Assembly: GCA_017429205.1 (NCBI GenBank)
Contig: JAFRPH010000025.1
Location: forward strand, 1 to 47,930
Origin: Bacteroidales bacterium
Lineage (GTDB): Bacteria; Bacteroidota; Bacteroidia; Bacteroidales; UBA932
Direction of reading: 5' to 3'
DNA: 47,930 nucleotides
Shown here: one piece after another, positions 16,067 through 28,125 of the stretch
Layout of the letters: every line of letters begins with the position of its first letter
Numbering within the stretch: position 1 is the stretch's first letter
Translations under genes and position numbers: made by a program
Notes under the pieces: model-generated
Told to the model about the DNA's origin: nothing
The model's input: only the letters and a program-made list of their open reading frames with translations
Database searches by the model: none

Positions 16067-17658
16067 TGCGCTGCTTTCTTTTGACGGTTCTTGCGGGCGA
16101 GGGTCTGCATGCACTCGCGCTGCGGGATGATGACGGAAACGCCCTGGTAGTCAAGCTCTTCGCGGATGATGCGGGTGATTTCCTCCATATTCTTCGGGAG
16201 CGGGACGACCACGTGCAGGTGCTCGCGTTCCACGCCCAGGGCGAGGCAGATGGCCTCGAACTTGTGCGTGCCCGCGGAGTCCTGCCCGCCGGTCATCGCG
16301 GTGGTGAGGTTGTCCGACAGGATGACAGTGATGGCGGCGTTGTCATTGACGGCGTCCAGCAGGCTGGTCATGCCGGAGTGCGTGAAGGTGGAGTCGCCGA
16401 TCACCGCGACGGCGGGATGGACGCCCGCGTCCGCGGCGCCTTTGGCCATCGTGATGGAAGCGCCCATGTCCACGCAGGAGTCGATCGCCCGGAAAGGCGG
16501 CAGGGCGCCCAGGGTGTAGCAGCCGATGTCGCCGAACACGCGGGCCGTCGGATAGTCCGCCAGCACCTGGTTCAGCGCGGTGTAGACGTCGCGGTGGCCG
16601 CATCCCTGGCACAGCTGCGGGGGACGCGGGGCGAGGTTGTGCGCGGGCGCGTGGACGGCGCCGGCGGGCTCGCCGAGGGCCGTCGCGACGCTCTCGGGAT
16701 TGAGCTCGCCCGTGCGGGGCAGACGGCCGTCCAGGCGGCCGGAGACCGGATACTCCGGTCCCAGCAGGCCGCGGACCTGCTCCTCGGCGAAGGGCTGACC
16801 GTCCTCCACGACGAGGATTTCCTGGGAATCGGCGGCCAGTTTGCGGACCAAGCCCTCAGGAATCGGGTACTGGGACACCTTCAGGACGGAAACCTCCTCC
16901 GGAAGGGCTTCGCGCACATAGTTATAGGCGATGCCGCAGGCGATGACGCCCAGCGGGGAGCCCTTGTCTTCATACACATTGTAGCGGGAGGCCTGCGAGC
17001 GGGCGAGCAGCTCGGGCTGCTTGGCCACGAGGGCGGCGTACTGCCGCTTGGCGTTGCCGGGCAGGAGGACCCAGCGGGTCCGTTCGGAATCTGGGGCCAG
17101 GCCGTTCTGCGGGCCGGGCTCCCCGACCTCCACGGCCGCCCGGGAGTGGGCCAGCCGCGTGACGATGCGCACGAGCACCGGGAGCCGCACTTCCTCCGAC
17201 AGGCGGAAGGCATCGGCCATCATGTCGTAGCATTCCTGCTGGTTGGAGGGTTCCAGGATGGGGATGAGCGCGAACTTCCCGTAGAAGCGGGAATCCTGCT
17301 CGTTCTGGGAGGAGTGCATCGACGGATCGTCCGCCGCGACCACCACGAGACCGCCCTTCACGCCGGTGATGCCGGCGTTCACGAAGGCGTCGGCACACAC
17401 GTTCATACCCACGTGCTTCATACACACAAGCGCCCGCTTGCCCGCATAGGACATGCCCAAGGCCGCCTCCATGGCCGTTTTCTCATTGGTGCACCAACGG
17501 CTCCGCACCCCGCGCTCCCGCGCAAGGGCGTCCCCCTGGATATACTCTGTGATTTCGGTGCTGGGCGTTCCGGGATAGGCGTACACGCCGGAGAGTCCGG
17601 CATGCAAGGCGCCCAAGGCAATCGCCTCGTCACCGAGCAGCAATCGTTTACCTTTCAT
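16063..17658 (-). CDS. iorA: Indolepyruvate:ferredoxin oxidoreductase, alpha subunit without ferredoxin tail
   Basis: The 531-residue thiamine-diphosphate subunit of IOR. The pyrimidine domain is at the N-terminus (GVYAYPGTPSTEITEYIQ, then CTNEKTAMEAALGMSYAG and CMKHVGMNVCAD). The pyrophosphate-binding domain follows: PPQLCQGCGHRDVYTALNQV, then GDIGCYTLGALPP, IGDSTFTHSG and SDNLTTAMTGGQDSAGT. Archaeal-type IorA proteins (about 600-650 residues) end in a ferredoxin domain with two 4Fe-4S clusters. Here the protein stops after IIPQRECMQTLARKN and has no CxxCxxC set. Electron transfer must use a separate ferredoxin or the CQGC region. First gene of the five-gene operon; promoter at 17691-17721. 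Confidence 0.95.
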   Translation of the reverse strand: MKGKRLLLGDEAIALGALHAGLSGVYAYPGTPSTEITEYIQGDALARERGVRSRWCTNEKTAMEAALGMSYAGKRALVCMKHVGMNVCADAFVNAGITGVKGGLVVVAADDPSMHSSQNEQDSRFYGKFALIPILEPSNQQECYDMMADAFRLSEEVRLPVLVRIVTRLAHSRAAVEVGEPGPQNGLAPDSERTRWVLLPGNAKRQYAALVAKQPELLARSQASRYNVYEDKGSPLGVIACGIAYNYVREALPEEVSVLKVSQYPIPEGLVRKLAADSQEILVVEDGQPFAEEQVRGLLGPEYPVSGRLDGRLPRTGELNPESVATALGEPAGAVHAPAHNLAPRPPQLCQGCGHRDVYTALNQVLADYPTARVFGDIGCYTLGALPPFRAIDSCVDMGASITMAKGAADAGVHPAVAVIGDSTFTHSGMTSLLDAVNDNAAITVILSDNLTTAMTGGQDSAGTHKFEAICLALGVEREHLHVVVPLPKNMEEITRIIREELDYQGVSVIIPQRECMQTLARKNRQKKAAQ

Positions 17659-17690
17659 GGTTCGAATACAATCTAAAAACTATAACCACG

Positions 17691-17721
17691 CAAATATAAC
17701 GAATTCTCGGCTCATCTGCAA
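17691..17721 (-). promoter_or_regulatory. Promoter of the iorAB operon
   Basis: On the minus strand, TTGC (17718-17721), a 19-base spacer and TATATTTG (17691-17698) match the Bacteroidetes consensus. The leader before the iorA ATG is about 25-30 bases and no riboswitch-like structure is seen in it. Confidence 0.75.
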
Positions 17722-17881
17722 AACTCCGCCCCACAACCGACAACACGCTCCCAAAACAGGCCCTTCCGGCGTGGCATACCCACCACCCAGCAGTCATGTC
17801 TCCCACGCTGGCCGACAATCACGCCCCGCCCCCGCAGTCCGGCAGACACACCCCCCGCTACCCGGCAGTCACGTACCCCAC
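17722..17881. other. C-rich intergenic stretch with degenerate repeats
   Basis: Between the iorA promoter and the left flank of RAYT-2 lies C-rich sequence with loosely repeated units such as CAGCAGTCATGTCTCCCACG, CGACAATCACGCCCCGCC, GGCAGACACACCCCCCGC and GGCAGTCACGTACCCCACC. Open frames cross it on both strands but none looks like a protein. It may be a decayed repeat. Confidence 0.4.
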
Positions 17882-18034
17882 CAACCCGATATTCGCGGAG
17901 CATCGCAAAAACCTTTGCACGGTCCCAATGGCACATCGCGATGCTTTGCCCGACGATTTGGGCTGGCGGAGCATCATAACAGGCCTTGTAGCGCACTTGG
18001 GGGCACATTGACATGCTCTGCGAATTTCGGGTTG
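17882..18034 (+). repeat. 153-bp structured repeat, left flank of RAYT-2
   Basis: The outer arms (17882-17903 and 18013-18034) are inverted copies of each other at 20 of 22 positions; the right arm ends TGCGAATTTCGGGTTG. The whole block aligns in inverted orientation with 19152-19305 on the other side of the transposase gene. The best shared segment is GCCCGACGATTTGGGCTGG (17948-17966), whose complement recurs at 19220-19238 with one change. Confidence 0.85.
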
Positions 18035-18086
18035 CAAGGTTCGTCACAGAAAATGGCAAGAAAGTGACCGGGGTCGGCCCGAATGG

Positions 18087-18118
18087 TTTGCAAATGAATA
18101 TGGTTTGGCTTATATTTG
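18087..18118 (+). promoter_or_regulatory. Promoter of RAYT-2
   Basis: TTTG (18087-18090), a 20-base spacer and TATATTTG (18111-18118) match the consensus. Transcription would begin near 18125, which rules out an in-frame start at 18013 inside the repeat and supports ATG 18154. Confidence 0.75.
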
Positions 18119-18153
18119 TCGGAGAGCAGCCATCAGCGGCGCCGGATACGAAG

Positions 18154-19119
18154 ATGAAGTTGGATCAAAAACTGCTCGCGCAGATCGAAGCCGATCTCGG
18201 GCTCAACGTCCCGTTCGTCAAGGGACAGAAAATCAAGATCAAGAACTGCTGGCATTTCTCCACGGACGGGAATGCTGTCGATGCGCTGTTCGAGAACGAC
18301 GAGGATTTCATCGCGGGGATGAACCGCATCTTCGTCGTCGTGAAGGGCTACAACGTGGTCATCCTGGCTTTCTCCTTGATGGACACGCATTTGCATTTCA
18401 TCCTATTCGGCACTTTCGAAGAATGCAACCGATTCATGCACGAGTATGTCCGCCTGACCTCGTGGTATATTTCCATCACGCATCACGAGCGCAGCAAGTT
18501 GGACGGGGTTCCGATCAGTCACCAGCCGGTGGAAGACGACTTTTACCTGAAGACCGTCATTTGCTATACCGTGAAGAACGCCCCGGTGGGCGGCATCCTG
18601 TTCAACGCGCTCGACTACCCCTGGTCCAGCGGTCCGCTCTATTTCAAGAGGCCGGGCTACTGGAGTTCGCCCCGATGGATGGACGATAGGGAAGCAGCAG
18701 GGCCGATGGGTGTCGTCCGGCATCGGCTAGCCTTACGCACCCGGAAGGATGAAATGGCCTCCCTTGGCCCCCAAATGGTCGGTGCCCTCGTCTTCCCGGG
18801 CGAGTATGTGGCTTACGAGATCGTGGAACGGATCTTCAAGACCTGCAAGAGTTTCAATTACTTCCTATGCATTACCCGGGAGGAGGATGTGGACTCCCGC
18901 GGCGGCTCGATCTCTTTGTTGTCCATCCCCATGCAGGAGATGCGCCAGCACAAGAACGAAGTGTGCCAAGAATTGTTCGGAGCCAAAAGTGTCAAAGGGC
19001 TCGATACGGCCCAGCGGCTCCGGCTGGCCCGCACGCTCCGCAGCCGCTACAACAGTTCCCTCAAACAAATCGCCCGTCTGTGCGGCCTGGTGTATGACGA
19101 AGTGAAGGACCTGATCTAG
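18154..19119 (+). CDS. HUH (Y1) single-strand transposase, RAYT-type (RAYT-2)
   Basis: This 321-residue protein is a Y1/REP-associated transposase. Residues 73-86 (FSLMDTHLHFILFG) carry the HUH motif (His79, His81). Tyr138 lies in ICYTVKNAPVGG, followed by DYPWSSGPLYF, the usual end of the catalytic domain. The C-terminal part ends in an HTH-like stretch (RLRLARTLRSRYNSSLKQIA) very similar in layout to that of RAYT-1. Catalytic residues are present and the frame is intact, so it may be active. It is a single gene without IS ends, bracketed by inverted structured repeats with arms quite unlike those around RAYT-1, which suggests its own recognition sequence (inference). Confidence 0.88.
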   Translation: MKLDQKLLAQIEADLGLNVPFVKGQKIKIKNCWHFSTDGNAVDALFENDEDFIAGMNRIFVVVKGYNVVILAFSLMDTHLHFILFGTFEECNRFMHEYVRLTSWYISITHHERSKLDGVPISHQPVEDDFYLKTVICYTVKNAPVGGILFNALDYPWSSGPLYFKRPGYWSSPRWMDDREAAGPMGVVRHRLALRTRKDEMASLGPQMVGALVFPGEYVAYEIVERIFKTCKSFNYFLCITREEDVDSRGGSISLLSIPMQEMRQHKNEVCQELFGAKSVKGLDTAQRLRLARTLRSRYNSSLKQIARLCGLVYDEVKDLI

Positions 19120-19151
19120 GCCCAGCCCGAGCCTATCCACCCCATTGGCCC

Positions 19152-19305
19152 CAACCTGAAACTCGCATAGAGTGTCCATAGGCCGCTGTTGCCACTAAAA
19201 GGCATATCCCGCCCCTAAGCCAGCCAAAATCGTCGGGCTTAGCGTCCATATGTGCACTCGGGGTGCGCAGGGAAGGTGTGCCGTCTCTATGCGAATTTCA
19301 GGTTG
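19152..19305 (-). repeat. 154-bp structured repeat, right flank of RAYT-2
   Basis: The outer arms (19152-19172 and 19285-19305) are inverted copies at 20 of 21 positions; the right arm reads TATGCGAATTTCAGGTTG at its end. Inside, CTAAGCC and GGCTTAG form a further hairpin around the conserved AAATCGTCGGG. It begins 32 bases after the transposase stop and is an inverted, diverged copy of 17882-18034. Confidence 0.85.
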
Positions 19306-19400
19306 AGATAAAACGGGAACGGGAAGGCGTCAGGAAGGCGGGCGGCGGCCGCTTCCACACGAAAAATCCCCGGTTGGCAAGGTATATGCAGAATTATTGT

Positions 19401-19408
19401 TACCTTTG
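19401..19408 (+). promoter_or_regulatory. -7 box for the lipocalin-like gene and metH
   Basis: TACCTTTG lies 22 bases before ATG 19431. TTGG at 19374-19377 is a possible -33 element, but its 23-base spacer is longer than usual. No SAM or cobalamin riboswitch form was recognised before metH. Confidence 0.6.
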
Positions 19409-19430
19409 CAACGGTTTAAAAACAGTAGTT

Positions 19431-19916
19431 ATGAAATTCTTCAAAACTCTTGCGGCCTCGCTGCTGGCCTGCGCCGCGCTCCTGTTCACTTCCTGCGAGA
19501 AGGGGGTGACCAACACCGGTGACCTGACCGGCAACATCTATGGAATCTGGCAGCTCGACTCGAAGACGGTCAACCGCGAAACGGAAAAGGTGACCGACTT
19601 CACCAGCGAGCACTTCTATCTGTGCCTGAATTCGATCCGCATGGCCTTTGGCAAGACGGGTTCGCTCACCGGACTCGACCTGGACCATGTCGACGTGGAC
19701 TTCTCCTGGTATTCCTACAACGACCAGAAGCATCAGATCTCCTTCGACAAATCCATCGTCCTCATGCAGGGGCTCAAGGAAGTCATGAGTTTGTCCGGGA
19801 CGTATGACGTCACGGAACTCTCCAAGGACAAGCTGGTGATCACCAAGGAGGTCGGCAGCAAGATCACGACCTACGTCTTCCACAAGATCCAGCAGCAGCA
19901 ACAGCAGAGCAACTAG
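19431..19916 (+). CDS. Lipocalin-like lipoprotein
   Basis: This 161-residue protein has a lipoprotein signal (ALLFTSCEKG, lipid Cys22). The rest (IYGIWQLDSKTV, HFYLCLNSIRMAFG, VDVDFSWYSYND, SLSGTYDVTELSKDKLVITK) is all-beta and resembles the lipocalin-like domains common in Bacteroidetes lipoproteins, which may bind small hydrophobic ligands; no ligand can be named. It ends with a run of five Gln before SN. ATG 19431 follows the -7 box; longer frames cross the RAYT-2 repeat. metH starts nine bases later and may share the transcript. Confidence 0.8.
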   Translation: MKFFKTLAASLLACAALLFTSCEKGVTNTGDLTGNIYGIWQLDSKTVNRETEKVTDFTSEHFYLCLNSIRMAFGKTGSLTGLDLDHVDVDFSWYSYNDQKHQISFDKSIVLMQGLKEVMSLSGTYDVTELSKDKLVITKEVGSKITTYVFHKIQQQQQQSN

Positions 19917-19925
19917 CATGGACTG

Positions 19926-23500
<3,575 letters not shown>

Positions 23501-23504
<4 letters not shown>

Positions 23505-24418
23505 GAATCACCGATTTCCTGGATGCCCGCCATCCTTTCCCCTCCCTGGAAATCATCCCGCCCCAGAGCGGCATCGTCAAGGACGAGCTGCTGGACAACA
23601 TCGCGCCCCTGATGGAGTTCAAGCCCCGCTACATCAACGTCACGACGCACCGGGACGAGGTCCGGTACACCCCGAAAGGCGACGGCACCTTCCTCCGCGA
23701 GGTCGTCCGCAGCCGCGTCTCCCCCGTCGCCGTCTGCGGCAGCATCCAGAGCCGATACGATGTGGAAGTGGTCCCGCACATCATCTGCGCCGGGAACACC
23801 GCCGCCGAGATCGAGTGGCTGGTGCAGGACTTCCATTTCCTGGGCATCGACAATGTGATGGCCCTCCGGGGCGATTCCCTCGCCGGCGAGAAACGCTTCA
23901 CCCCCGTTCCCGGCGGGTATGCCCACGCCGACGAGCTCGTCCGCGCCATCCGCCGGATGGAAGGCGGCGCGAACCTCTGCATCGGCGTCGGCGGCTACCC
24001 CGAGAAGCATTTCGAGGCTGCGAACCTTGAAACCGACATCCAGCACCTCAAGGGCAAGGTCGATGCGGGGGCGGACTGCATCATCACCCAGATGTTCTTC
24101 GACAACGCGGTCTTCTACCGCTTCGTCGACCGCTGCCGCGCCGCCGGCATCACCGTGCCCGTCATCCCGGGCCTCAAGCCCCTCACCACCGCCCGCCAGG
24201 TGAACCTCCTGCCGGAATCCTTCTCCATCGACATCCCCGTGGAACTGACCGATGCCGTCAAGGACGCCGGCGACGACAAGGAAGCCGTCCGCCGGCTGGG
24301 CGTCGAATGGTGCACCGCCCAGTGCCGCGACCTCCTGCAGCACGGGGTTCCCGCCGTCCATTTCTACACGATGGGCAAGTCGTCAAATGTGGTGGAAGTC
24401 CTACGGAACTGCTTTTAA
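23501..24418 (+). CDS. metF: Methylenetetrahydrofolate reductase
   Basis: The 305-residue flavoenzyme reduces 5,10-methylene-THF to 5-methyl-THF, the methyl donor for the MetH encoded just upstream. Family marks are LEIIPPQSG (the SFEFFPP-like start of the barrel), INVTTHRDEVRYTP, VPHIICAGNT, NVMALRGD, YAHADELVRAIRR, IGVGGYPEKHFEA and CIITQMFFDNAVFYRF. ATG 23501 overlaps the metH stop, giving translational coupling. The family barrel begins directly at this Met, so longer frames are excluded. Length is normal for bacterial MetF. Confidence 0.97.
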
Positions 24419-24432
24419 ATCAAACGGATACT

Positions 24433-25560
24433 ATGAAAAGAACTTGGATCGGGGCCCTGTTGGCCCTGACGGCCTGCGGAACCGTGACGGAGGAGCCGCA
24501 GGTTTTTGACATTCTGGCCTTCGGCGCCGTGGGCGACGGGGTGACGGAATGCACCGCGGCCGTGCAGGCGGCCATCGACAGTTGCACCCTTTCGGGCGGC
24601 GGAACCGTCCTCGTGCCGGAAGGGACGTTCCTGTGCCGGACCCTGTACCTCAAGGACCGGGTGGACCTGCACCTGGACAAGGGGGCGGTCCTCCGCGGGG
24701 TCGACGATCCCGAAGCCTATGCCTCCTTCATCCCGCAGCACGACCTGTCGATGTACGACAGCGGCGGCAACTCGGCCAATGCCAACAATACGGGCGACCG
24801 GCGCTGGATGAAGGCTTTCCTGCAAGGGAACGGCATCGAAGGCGCTTCCATCACCGGGGAAGGGCTCATCGACGGGCGGCACGTATTCGACTCCCTGGGC
24901 GAGGAGAACATGCGCGGCCCGCATACCATCATCGTGGGAGAGGCCAAGGATTTCCGCATCGAGGGCGTGTCCATCACGCGCGCGGCGAATTATGCCTTTC
25001 TGGGCTACGCCCTGGAAAACGCCGTGTTCAAGGGGATGCACATCACCGAGGGATGGGACGGCATCCACATCCGGGGCGGCAAGCACGTGGAGATCGCCGA
25101 CTGCCTTTTCGAGACGGGGGACGACGCCATCGCCGGCGGCTACTGGGAAGGGATGCTCATCCACGACTGCGAAATCAACTCTTCCTGCAACGGCGTCCGG
25201 ATGATCATGCCGTCCGACGGCGTGGAAATCCGGGACTGCCACCTCTATGGGCCCGGCGTCTATCCCCACCGGACCAGCGGCGAGGCCCGGCGCAACAACA
25301 TGCTCTTCGGCATCAGCCTGGAGCCCGGCGCCTGGGGGGAAGCGACCGGCACGGCCAAAGGCATCCACCTGCACGACCTGCGGCTCGAAAACCTCTCTTC
25401 GCCGGTTTCCACCAGCGTCCGGGAGGGCTCGGTCGCCGAGGACCTCACCCTGGAGAACATCACCGCCACGGGTTTGACGGGCGCCCTCACCCCGGTCGTC
25501 TCCTGGAACGACCAGGGGTTCAAGACCATCACCCTGCGCAACGTCACCCTGTCCCGGTAG
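24433..25560 (+). CDS. Right-handed beta-helix lipoprotein (pectate-lyase/GH28-like)
   Basis: This 375-residue protein has a short lipoprotein signal (MKRTWIGALLALTACG, lipid Cys15). It then shows the pectate-lyase-superfamily opening FDILAFGAVGDGVTECTAAV, followed by beta-helix rungs (GASITGEGLIDG, FRIEGVSITRAANYAFLGY, VFKGMHITEGWDGIHIRGG, LFETGDDAIAGGYWEG). GDDAIAGG resembles the GDDCIAI site of GH28 polygalacturonases and WDGIHI their NTDGID-like motif, but the GHG and RIK motifs are not seen, so substrate and activity are open. It starts 14 bases after metF, so it may be co-transcribed despite its unrelated role. Confidence 0.82.
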   Translation: MKRTWIGALLALTACGTVTEEPQVFDILAFGAVGDGVTECTAAVQAAIDSCTLSGGGTVLVPEGTFLCRTLYLKDRVDLHLDKGAVLRGVDDPEAYASFIPQHDLSMYDSGGNSANANNTGDRRWMKAFLQGNGIEGASITGEGLIDGRHVFDSLGEENMRGPHTIIVGEAKDFRIEGVSITRAANYAFLGYALENAVFKGMHITEGWDGIHIRGGKHVEIADCLFETGDDAIAGGYWEGMLIHDCEINSSCNGVRMIMPSDGVEIRDCHLYGPGVYPHRTSGEARRNNMLFGISLEPGAWGEATGTAKGIHLHDLRLENLSSPVSTSVREGSVAEDLTLENITATGLTGALTPVVSWNDQGFKTITLRNVTLSR

Positions 25561-25605
25561 CGCTTCTTTCCGAAAAACAGTTTTCGTATTTTCGGGAATA
25601 AACCG

Positions 25606-25613
25606 TACCTTTG
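25606..25613 (+). promoter_or_regulatory. -7 box of the exporter/fatty-acid operon
   Basis: TACCTTTG lies 25 bases before ATG 25639. The -33 region reads TTTTCG at about the right distance. It is the only clear promoter before the run of genes from the exporter to the acyl carrier protein. Confidence 0.65.
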
Positions 25614-25638
25614 TAAATTAACAAGATTTACCAAAGGT

Positions 25639-28125
25639 ATGCACCGGATCTTCGTTCCGATCTATCACTTTTTCCAGCGGCACAAGGGGCTGTTGTACCT
25701 GCTTCTCGCGGGCAGTTTCCTGCTGTTCCTCGCGTTCGGCGTCCGGCTGCGGTACGAGGAGGACATCGTCAAGCTCCTCCCCCGCTCCAGCACGGACAGC
25801 GAACTGGCTTTCAGCGACATCGGCCTGAAGGACAAGGTGTTCATCCAGATCACCTCCGCCGATCCGGCCCGCCCGCTGGACCCCGCCACCCTGGGCGCCT
25901 ATATGGACGAATACTGCGAGTCCCTGCTGCAGCGGGACTCCGCGTCGCATCATATCACCGGCATCCTGTACCAGCTCGACATGGGCACGATGCTGGGAGC
26001 CGTGGACTACGCCTTCGAACATCTGCCCTGCTTCATCGACACCTCCCTCTACGCCGCATTTGAAGCGGCCCTGGAGCCGGAAGCCGTGGAAGCGGCGATG
26101 CAGGAGAACCTGGCCCTGCTGGAGGCCGACGAGACCGGCGAGGCCTCCCAGTTCGTCACGATGGACCCGCTGGGCCTGCGGAACATCCTCCTGGGGCAGA
26201 TCATGCCCTCCGACGGCAGCTCCGTGGGCGGATACACCATCGAGGAAGGGCATTTCTTCTGCCCCGACAAGACGGTGGCCCTGGCTTTCCTGTCGCCCGG
26301 ATTCAATTCGATGGATTCCGGGGCCGGCACGAAATTCTACCGGCTGATGAGCCGGACCCGCAAGGACTTCGAGGCGGCCCATCCGGACGCCCGGGTCCTC
26401 GCGCACGGCACCCCGCTGGGCAGCGTGTCCAACGCCAGCACCATCAAGGGCGACCTCCTGATGACGGTGGGCGTCTCCCTCCTCGTCATCCTCGTGATCC
26501 TGCTCCTGAGCTTCCATAGCTGGACTTTCATCTGGCAGCAGATCGTCCCCATCCTGTACGGGTCGGTCTTCGCCCTCGCCTGCATGTACTGGGTCAAGGG
26601 CTTCATGTCCCTGATGGCCCTGGGCCTCGGCGCGATCGTGCTGGGCGTCGCCATCAGCTACTGCCTGCACGTGCTCATCCACCACTACTACGTGGGGGAC
26701 GTAGAGCAGATGCTGCGAGAGGAGTCCACGCCCGTCACCCTGGGCTGCATCACCACGGTGGGCGCCTTCCTGGGCCTGTTGTTCACGGAAAGCGACCTGC
26801 TGCGGGACTTCGGCCTGTTCGCGACCTTCGCCCTGGTGGGCAACACCTTCTTCGCCCTGTTCTTCCTGCCCCACTTCATGAAGCCGGAGCAGGTCAAGTT
26901 CAAGCGGTACAAGGGGTTCCACATCATCGACAAGATCAACGACATCCCCTGGGACCGCAACAAGTGGATTCTGGGCAGCCTGCTCGCGGTCATCGTCGTG
27001 GGCGTGTCGCTGAGCCACCGTGTCAAGTTCGACAGCGACCTCCGGAACCTGGACTTCGACAACCCCCTCCTGAGCGCCAGCCAGGAACTCTACAGCCAGA
27101 AGAACGCCAGCGGCCATATGGACCTGTACTTCGCCGCCTCCGACGACGACCTGGACCAGGCCCTCGAGTACAATTCCCTCCTGCAGCAACGGCTGGATTC
27201 CCTCGCGGAGCTCGGCCTCGTGAAGGGCTATTCCCCGCTCTCGTTCCTCCTGTTCCGGTCCGAAAGGGACCAGCAGGTGCGGATCGACGCCTGGAAGGCC
27301 TTCTGGACGCCGGAACGGAAGACGCAGGCGTGGCGCGAAATCGCCGCGGCGGCCCGGCACAACGGGCTGGAAGCGTCCCTGTTCAATCCCTTCGAGGCCC
27401 TGATCGACGCCGATTACGAGCCCGGAAACCTCTTTGAAGCCGAGGTCTTCCCGCCGGAGCTGGTGTCCAATTACCTCGAGCGGCAGGCCAGCGGCCGGTA
27501 TATGGTGTTCACCTCCGTGGGCTTCCGCCCGGAGGACGCCGACACCGTCACCGCCGCCCTCGTGGCCGGACCCAACACCCTGGTCCTGGAGCCGTTCTAC
27601 TATTGCCGCGACATGGTCGAGATCGTCCACGACGACTTCAACACCACGCAGTGGATCTCCTCCCTGCTGGTGCTCATCGTGCTCCTCATCGCCTTCCGGA
27701 ACCCGATCACGGCCCTCCTGGCCTTCCTGCCGATGTTCCTGAGCTGGTACGTCCTGCAGGGCCTGATGGCCCTCCTGGGCCTGGAGTTCAACCTGATCAA
27801 CATCGTCATCTCCACCTTCATCTTCGGCATCGGGGTGGACTACAGCATATTCGTGATGGAGGGCCTCCTGAAGGAGGCGCGCACCGGGCAGCGGGAAATG
27901 CTCGACTTCCACAAGGTCGCGATCGTATTCTCCGCCCTCGTGCTCGCCATCGTGGTGCTGTCGCTCGTCTTCGCGCGGCACCCGTCCATCCGGTCCATCG
28001 GCATCATCACCCTGATCGGCATGGCCACCACCATCCTCCTCACCTATTCCCTGGAACCCTTCCTCTTCCGGCAGTGCCTCAAATGGGGCTGGTACCGGAA
28101 AAGCATCAAAGCACTGGAACCTTAA
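25639..28125 (+). CDS. MMPL/RND-family exporter
   Basis: An 828-residue inner-membrane protein with the RND two-fold plan: one TM helix (about 17-36), a periplasmic loop, five or six helices (about 275-430), one TM helix (about 440-460), a second loop and a final bundle (about 670-820). Helix motifs FIFGIGVDYSIFVMEGLLKE and GAIVLGVAISYCLHVLIHHY are the paired fourth-helix regions that carry proton-relay Asp in relatives. MMPL members export lipids, fatty acids or pigments. The next gene starts directly after its stop and the downstream genes handle acyl groups, so lipid export is a fair inference. A LolA-like gene is also near, a pairing seen in lipid-export clusters. Confidence 0.9.
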   Translation: MHRIFVPIYHFFQRHKGLLYLLLAGSFLLFLAFGVRLRYEEDIVKLLPRSSTDSELAFSDIGLKDKVFIQITSADPARPLDPATLGAYMDEYCESLLQRDSASHHITGILYQLDMGTMLGAVDYAFEHLPCFIDTSLYAAFEAALEPEAVEAAMQENLALLEADETGEASQFVTMDPLGLRNILLGQIMPSDGSSVGGYTIEEGHFFCPDKTVALAFLSPGFNSMDSGAGTKFYRLMSRTRKDFEAAHPDARVLAHGTPLGSVSNASTIKGDLLMTVGVSLLVILVILLLSFHSWTFIWQQIVPILYGSVFALACMYWVKGFMSLMALGLGAIVLGVAISYCLHVLIHHYYVGDVEQMLREESTPVTLGCITTVGAFLGLLFTESDLLRDFGLFATFALVGNTFFALFFLPHFMKPEQVKFKRYKGFHIIDKINDIPWDRNKWILGSLLAVIVVGVSLSHRVKFDSDLRNLDFDNPLLSASQELYSQKNASGHMDLYFAASDDDLDQALEYNSLLQQRLDSLAELGLVKGYSPLSFLLFRSERDQQVRIDAWKAFWTPERKTQAWREIAAAARHNGLEASLFNPFEALIDADYEPGNLFEAEVFPPELVSNYLERQASGRYMVFTSVGFRPEDADTVTAALVAGPNTLVLEPFYYCRDMVEIVHDDFNTTQWISSLLVLIVLLIAFRNPITALLAFLPMFLSWYVLQGLMALLGLEFNLINIVISTFIFGIGVDYSIFVMEGLLKEARTGQREMLDFHKVAIVFSALVLAIVVLSLVFARHPSIRSIGIITLIGMATTILLTYSLEPFLFRQCLKWGWYRKSIKALEP

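Noticed and set aside
17712..18059. Small open frames on both strands between iorA and RAYT-2
   Set aside because: They lie across the iorA promoter, C-rich degenerate repeats and the left RAYT-2 flank, and lack protein-like features.
19306..19430. SAM or cobalamin riboswitch before metH
   Set aside because: No B12-box, SAM-box or long paired leader was recognised; the -7 box lies only 22 bases before the upstream lipoprotein gene.
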